Shown here one piece after another: positions 30,738-35,755 of a DNA stretch of 35,755 bases (position 1 is its first letter; each line of letters starts with the position of its first letter). Source of the stretch: Halocaridina rubra (taxonomy: Eukaryota > Arthropoda > Malacostraca > Decapoda > Atyidae); the NCBI GenBank assembly GCA_037179515.1, contig JAXCGZ010017877.1, positions 1-35,755 on the forward strand, read 5' to 3'. The position numbers and the translations under genes were made by a program. Below the pieces are notes generated by a model. The model was not told the origin of the DNA and ran no database searches. It saw nothing but the letters and a program-made list of their open reading frames with translations.

Positions 30738-31400
30738 TCCCAGCCTACGAATAATAAAACAGTAAAAAATAGTAAAAAACATAAATTTAGATATATAACT
30801 CCCAGTATTGCATCATGTGAAATAGTGTCCGATAGCGTACAATGTATTGGGGTTGCACCTAAGTGAGCTAGCATATATATTAAAATTTCCAGTAGTTTCA
30901 TAATTTTATTGATAAAAAAACATATTTCTTAGCAAAAGAATAATAAAACAGTAAAAAATAGTAAAAAACATAAATACTAACAGTATTGCACCACGTAAAA
31001 TACGATACCAGTATCAGCGTTTCGGAAAACGCAAAGGCTCTCACCTACGTTACCTAGTGAATATTAAAATTTTCATTATTTTAGTGATAAAACAAGTATT
31101 TCCTAGCCAAAGAATAAAACAGTAAAAAATAGTAAAAAACATAAATACAGTACTAACAGTATTGCACCATGTAAAATACGATACCGGTATCACGTTTCGG
31201 AAAACGCAAATGCTCTCACCTACGTGACCTAGTGAATATTAAACTTTTAATTATTTTAGTGATAAAACAAGTATTTCCTAGCCTAAGAATAATAAAACAG
31301 TAAAAAATAGTAAAAAACATAAATACTAACAGTATTGCACCATATAAAATACTATACCGCTATCAGCGTTTCGGAAAACGACAAGGCTCTCACCTACGTG
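30738..31400 (+). repeat. 5' subterminal tandem units of Tigger (T13)
   Basis: AACAGTAAAAAATAGTAAAA recurs near 30760, 30945, 31115 and 31295. Each unit carries a CAGTATTGCA(C/T)CA motif, and most carry GTATCAGCGTTTCGGAAAAC or GATAGCGTACAATG and a CACCTACGTGAG-like block. Similar units lie at the 5' side of T4, T5, T6, T7, T9 and T14. They may be transposase-binding repeats. Confidence 0.85.
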
Positions 31401-31484
31401 AGATAGTTCATGGAATGCTCTTGGCTGAAAGGTCGGGAGACGACGACTCACAGAATTGTTTTTCTGTATGTTCTGTATCATGGG

Positions 31485-31560
31485 GTCTGATTGGCTTTTT
31501 CACTGCAGTTTGCTTTTCCCACCATCTTCCATTGTATCGCCTCACTCGTTCAGTCTAACT
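31485..31560 (+). promoter_or_regulatory. candidate Tigger promoter (T13)
   Basis: TCTGATTGGC (inverted CCAAT, ~31489) and the initiator-like TCAGTC at 31550, followed by an E-box-like CACGTG at 31561. The ATG lies 51 bp beyond the putative start. The same block is conserved in all copies that keep the leader, including the deleted ones. Confidence 0.4.
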
Positions 31561-31602
31561 CACGTGTGCGCCGTTCACGTTGTGCTTATTAATACGTTTG
31601 CA

Positions 31603-33372
31603 ATGCCTCCCAAACGTCCTTCACCTTCTAAGGCTTCTGGTAATCAGCCTAAGCGGCAAAGGAGGATGTAAACCATAGTAGATAAGGTGAAACTCTTAGA
31701 TATGTTGAAAGAAGGAAAAAGGTTTATGGATGTCGGCCGCCCCTTTGGCCTCAATGAATCTACTGTTTGCTACATCAAAAAGGACGAGGCAAAGATCAGG
31801 AAAACAGCGAGTATTTCTTTTGATAAATCAGCGAAGAGGGTCGTAACATCCCGCAATAAGGCAGTAGTGCGGATGGAAGCTGCTTTGGCCCTGTGGATAG
31901 CTGATAGCAGAAAGAAAAACATTTCCTTAGATAGCAATATCATACAAACAAAGGCGAAGAAGCTGTACGATGCATTCGCTACAAACGAACCCATCGACGA
32001 CAGTGGCGACCGTGGAGAGGAGGAGGGGAGAGAAGAAGATATCGACGACCCACAACCAGGACCCTCCAGCGATTCTCCACTGAGGATACAACCGTTCATT
32101 GCTAGCAAGGGATGGTTCTTCAAATTTCAAAAACGCTATGGCCTAAAAAGCGTTTCAGTGCATGGCGAAGCTGCCTCTGCAGATACAGCTGCCGCAGAAA
32201 ATTACGTGAAGAGCGACTTCAAGAAAATTATCGCCGAAGGGGAATATGTTCCTAAGCAAGTTTTTAACATGGATGAGACAGGCTTATTTTGGAAGAGAAT
32301 GCCATCTCGCACTTTTCTGTTCAAGGAAGAAGCTAAAACTCCGGGATTTAAAGCGCACAAAGATCGCGTTACCCTCATCATGTGCGGGAATGCTGGGGGC
32401 TTCATGTTAAAGCCCGGGCTTATCTACAAGTCAAAGAAGCCTAGGGCTTTGAAGAACAAGAATAAGAATCTACTGCCAGTGTATTGGATACTTAATCCTA
32501 AGGCCTGGATCATGAAAAGCCTCACATCGGGCTGGTTTCACCAATGCTTTATCCCTCAGGTTAAAATTTATCTTGCGGAAAAAGGCCTTGAATTTAAAGT
32601 CCTTCTTTTGATGGATAATGCTGGTGGCCACGCAACTAATCTCGAAAATAACAGTGTTCAAGTCGAATTATTGCCACCGAATACGTCACTGATTCAGCCT
32701 ATGGATCAAGGCGTTAATCGTGCGTTCATGGCCCTCTACACACGAAATGCCCTGGCGAACCTGGTTGAATCCATGGATTCGGACAAAGACTTCTATATGA
32801 AGACGTACTGGCGTAATTACAGGATTACCACATGCCTTCAAAATATTCAGAATGCAATCAAAAAGATGAAGTCGGCCACAATCAATGCCAGCTGGAAGAA
32901 ATTGTGACCCGAAGTCATCCACGACTAAAAGGGATTTGCTCCTGACGAAGTCCATAACTCGGCAGTTGCGAAAGCTGTGAAGTTAGCTGCATTGCTAGGA
33001 GGAGAGGGCTTTAAAGATATGACTCACGAAGCTGTGAATGAACTGATTGACTGCCACTCGCAGCCTTTGAGTGATGAAGACTTGGAAGAAATAACAAAAT
33101 CAGCGAACGAAGAAGAGGAAGAACTTCAGGAAACGCACGAAGAAATTGAAGAACCTGGCCTTACACTCGAACGTCTGGCAGCCATATATAAACATGTGAA
33201 AGCAGCCCAACAACTCTCGCAGGAATATGACGATAATATGGTTCGTTCGGTGACATTCTGTAATTTTCTTGACGATGCCATGAATCCTTACCTTACCATC
33301 TTGCAACAAAAGAAGAAACAGCAACAGCAACTCCCCATTACCATGTTCTTCTCCCCCAAAAAGCAGTCGTAA
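31603..33372 (+). pseudogene. Tigger (TIGD1-like) transposase, three nonsense codons, frame intact
   Basis: A single 589-codon frame from ATG 31603 (MPPKRPSPSKASGNQPKRQR) to TAA 33370, broken by TAA 31669, TGA 32905 and TAA 32926; other copies have TTA, TGG and TAC there. Domains: basic leader (1-25); pogo helix-turn-helix (KLLDMLKEGKRF, FGLNESTVCYIKKDEAKIRK, ~28-65); CENP-B-type domain (~85-200) with an acidic linker; DDE core with D224 in NMDETGLFWKRMP, D338 in LLLMDNAGGH, D368 in QPMDQGV; Glu-rich tail; LPITMFFSPKKQS end. The length fits TIGD1-type transposases. It acts on TA targets. The frame between the first and second stops (31687-32904) still covers both DNA-binding regions and the whole catalytic triad. 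Confidence 0.95.
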
Positions 33373-33772
33373 AGCTTTTATTGGTCATTACCACTTCATT
33401 CACCGCAATTTTATCTATCACTTTCATATAAATTTATGCTGCATGCTGTTATTTATAAAGTAAAGGGTGTTTTATTAACAGTGCAGGGAGGGTTTATACA
33501 GTACGTAAACGTAAAAATAATTGTAAAATACCTATGCACATGAGTATGTCATGTCATTACCACCTCATTCACCATAAGTTTATCTATCACTTTCATATAA
33601 ATTTACGTTGCATGCTGTTATTTATGAAGTAAAGGCTGCTTTGTTAACAGTACAGGGAGGGTTTATACAGTGTAAACAAAAATAAATTAAAATATCAATG
33701 TACATATAGGCTGATCCTACTTCGCGATTTTCCTGTCTCGCGCCGGGTCCCGGAATCGATAATTGAAGGAAC

Positions 33773-33776
<4 letters not shown>

Positions 33777-33854
<78 letters not shown>
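33777..33854. repeat. (TA)n tract 20
   Basis: 78 bp of TA with Tigger 3' ends on both sides in opposite orientation. Confidence 0.98.
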
Positions 33855-33857
<3 letters not shown>

Positions 33858-35153
33858 TGATCCCCCATTATCGCGGGGGTTCGGTTCCGGGACCCGGCGC
33901 GAAACAGGAAAATCACGGAGTAGGATCAGCCTATATGTATATAGATATTTTAATTTATTTTTACGTTTACACCGTATAAACTGTATAAACCCTCCCTGTA
34001 CTGTTAACAAACCACCCTTTACTTCATAAATAACAGCATGCAATCGTAAATTTATATGACATGCTCATGTACATAGGTATTTTAGAAATATTTTTATGTT
34101 TAATGCATAAACCCTCCATGCACTGTTAAAAAACCACCCTTTACTTTATAAATAACAGTATGCAACGTAAATTTATATGTACGTGATAGGTAAACTTACC
34201 TTATCTGTTATGGTTAACATTTTCCTTTGCCGCTTATGCTCACTACAAGAAGCCTTAGAGGATGAAGGATGCTTGGGAGGCATTGCAAAGGTTAAAATAT
34301 GCGAGAAAAAAAATCACAAGCAAAACATATTAATAATAATAAGCACAACATGAACGGCGCACACGAGTGAGGCGAGACAATGGAAGATGGTGGAAGCCTT
34401 TGTCCGAAACGCTGATAGCGGTATCGTATTTTACATGTTGCAATACTGTTAGTATTTATGTTTTTTACTATTTTTTACTGTTTTATTATTCTTCGGCTAA
34501 GAAATACGTTTTTTTATCAATAAAATCATGAAACTACTGGAAATATAAATATATATGCTAGCTCACGTAGCTGCGACCCCAGTGCATTGTACGCTATCGG
34601 ACACTAGCAAAACGTTTAATAAGCACAACGTGAATGCCGCACACGTGAGTTAGACTGAACGAAATTTTGTCTGAAACGCTGATAGCAGTATCGTATTTTA
34701 CATATTGCAATACTGTTAGTATTATTGTTTTTTACTATTTTTTACTGTTTTATTATTCTTAGGCTAAGAAATAAATTTTTTTATCAATAAAATCATGAAA
34801 CTACTGGAAATATAAATATATATGCTAGCTCACGTAGCTGCGACCCCAATACATTGTACGCTATCGGACACTATTTCGCATAATGCAATACTCTGAGTTA
34901 TACTGTAAGTACGTATATCTAAATTTATGTTTTTTACTATTTTTTACTGTTTTATTATTCGTAGGCTGGGAAATAATTTTTTTTATCAATTAGATAATGA
35001 AATATGTTTTTTTTCGTAAAAAAATTAAAATAGTGAGAATTTTTATTTTTTTAATATTTTAATATTTTTGCATATACCCAAAAAATAAAATAATAATTTG
35101 CCAATAAAAAAAAAAGTGGTACAGTGAAAACGCGATCCAGCGGGGGATCACTG
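33855..35153 (-). mobile_element. non-autonomous Tigger (T14), minus strand
   Basis: Plus-strand ends CAGTGATCCCCCATTATCGC (3' end) and GCGGGGGATCACTG (5' end). Same build as T6: 3' units, mini-ORF 34173-34283 with the identical deletion joint, leader, 5' subterminal units. The leader piece AAGCACAACATGAACGGCGC occurs at ~34340 and again in part at ~34620, suggesting an internal duplication. Confidence 0.88.
34173..34283 (-). pseudogene. Tigger N-terminal mini-ORF (T14)
   Basis: 36 codons from ATG 34283: MPPKHPSSSKASCSEHKRQR, then KMLTITDKV, then SLPITYI and TAA at 34173. Same length, same end and same deletion joint as the T6 ORF at 12457-12567, with only a few substitutions, so the two elements descend from one deleted master. 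The helix-turn-helix is cut short. No known function. Confidence 0.6.
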
Positions 35154-35161
35154 TATATATA
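35154..35161. repeat. minimal TA spacer (TATATATA), tract 21
   Basis: Only four TA units separate two outward-facing Tigger 5' ends (GATCACTG and CAGTGATC), giving a near-perfect palindrome of ~110 bp at 35105-35225. Confidence 0.95.
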
Positions 35162-35755
35162 CAGTGATCCCCGGCTGGATCGCGTTTCTTGGTTCGCGTT
35201 TTCACTGTACCACGGTTTTTTTTTTGGCAAATTATTATTTTATTTTTGGGGTATATGCAATATTCTTGGATATTCATTACACATCTCCTATTATCCCTTC
35301 ATATCTGACAAGTCATTACACTCTTAATCTCTGTTTCTCTTTACTTTCTTCTTCGTGCCCAAGCCTGATGAGGGCTGTTTTATTTTATTATTTTTGTTTG
35401 GCCCATCCTGGTGTCACAATAATAATTAAAAAAAAAATAAATAAAAAATAAAAAAATAAATAAAATTAAAATATTAAAAAAATAAAAATTCTCAGTATTT
35501 TATTTTTTTTTTATTGAAAAAAAAAAAATTTCATTATGATAATTGCTAAAAAAAATTTATTTCCCAGCCTACGAATAATAAAACAATAAAAAATATTAAA
35601 AAACATAAATTTAGATATACGTACTGTATAGTACAACTCACAGTATTGCATCATGCGAAATAGTGTCCGATAGCGCACAATGTTTTGGGGTCACAGCTAC
35701 GTGAGGTAGCATATGTATTTATATTTCCAGTAGTTTAATGATTTTATTGAAAAAA
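35162..35755 (+). mobile_element. Tigger 5' part (T15), runs off the window
   Basis: Starts CAGTGATCCCCGGCTGGATC; 5' poly-T and GGGGTATATGC follow. It is interrupted at ~35271-35440 by a retroposon R1 copy, then resumes with TTCTCAGTATTTT and subterminal units (AATAAAACAATAAAAAATAT, GTCCGATAGCGCACAATG). The remainder lies beyond the window. Confidence 0.8.
35271..35440 (+). repeat. retroposon R1, copy 3, 5'-truncated
   Basis: TTGGATATTCATTACACATC, then TATCTGACAAGTCATTACAC, GGCTGTTTTATTTTATTATT and CCATCCTGGTGTCACAATAA, ending in an A-rich tail. It matches about the last 150 bp of copies 1 and 2 plus a ~20-bp extra piece (TTCTTCTTCGTGCCCAAG). A truncated start and A-tail support a retroposon. 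Confidence 0.7.

Overview
The window is nuclear DNA of an animal, most likely an arthropod and probably a decapod crustacean. The basis is the extreme density of long (TA)n tracts, spliceosomal introns, and the mix of Tigger/pogo, hAT and LINE copies beside one host gene. The decapod assignment is an inference from overall character, not from a diagnostic marker.

Layout. 1-422 is a dispersed retroposon. 443-6191 is a chain of Tigger-type DNA transposon copies separated by (TA)n tracts. 6192-8083 holds a small TA-flanked MITE, an inverted second copy of the first retroposon, and the 3' end of a LINE whose RNase H domain is still readable. 8084-12062 is a LINE-tail repeat split by a 2.93 kb hAT transposon with a perfect 8-bp target duplication. 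12065-15286 holds two more non-autonomous Tiggers. 15287-17252 holds an inverted second copy of the split repeat plus a fragment of a second Tigger subfamily. 17255-20010 is a full-length but decayed Tigger. 20119-22704 is a third pogo-like element, rich in tandem repeats. 22911-28930 is the only transposon-poor stretch. It carries, on the minus strand, the last two coding exons seen here of a Numb-associated kinase (Nak/AAK1/BMP2K) homologue. Its kinase domain must lie beyond the right edge. 28931-35755 is inferred to lie within that gene's upstream intron and is again (TA)n tracts with Tigger elements, including the best-preserved full-length copy (30548-33776).

How the parts fit. One Tigger family (5' end with ~170-bp tandem units, a ~589-codon transposase, 3' end with ~110-160-bp tandem units) explains most of the window. 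There are two full-length pseudogenised copies, several internally deleted copies that keep both ends, and end fragments. Nearly every end (CAGTG or a variant) lies directly against a (TA)n tract, as expected for a transposon that duplicates the dinucleotide TA. No transposase here is fully open: the hAT has one nonsense codon, the 30.5-kb Tigger three, and the 17.2-kb Tigger several plus frameshifts. Any activity would need copies elsewhere.

No tRNA, rRNA, CRISPR array or viral gene was recognised. No clearly new protein system was found. The most interesting points are the (TA)n/Tigger chain, a Tigger carrying foreign coding-like repeats, N-terminal-only Tigger ORFs, a long hairpin inside the hAT, and a possible 3'UTR intron in the kinase gene.
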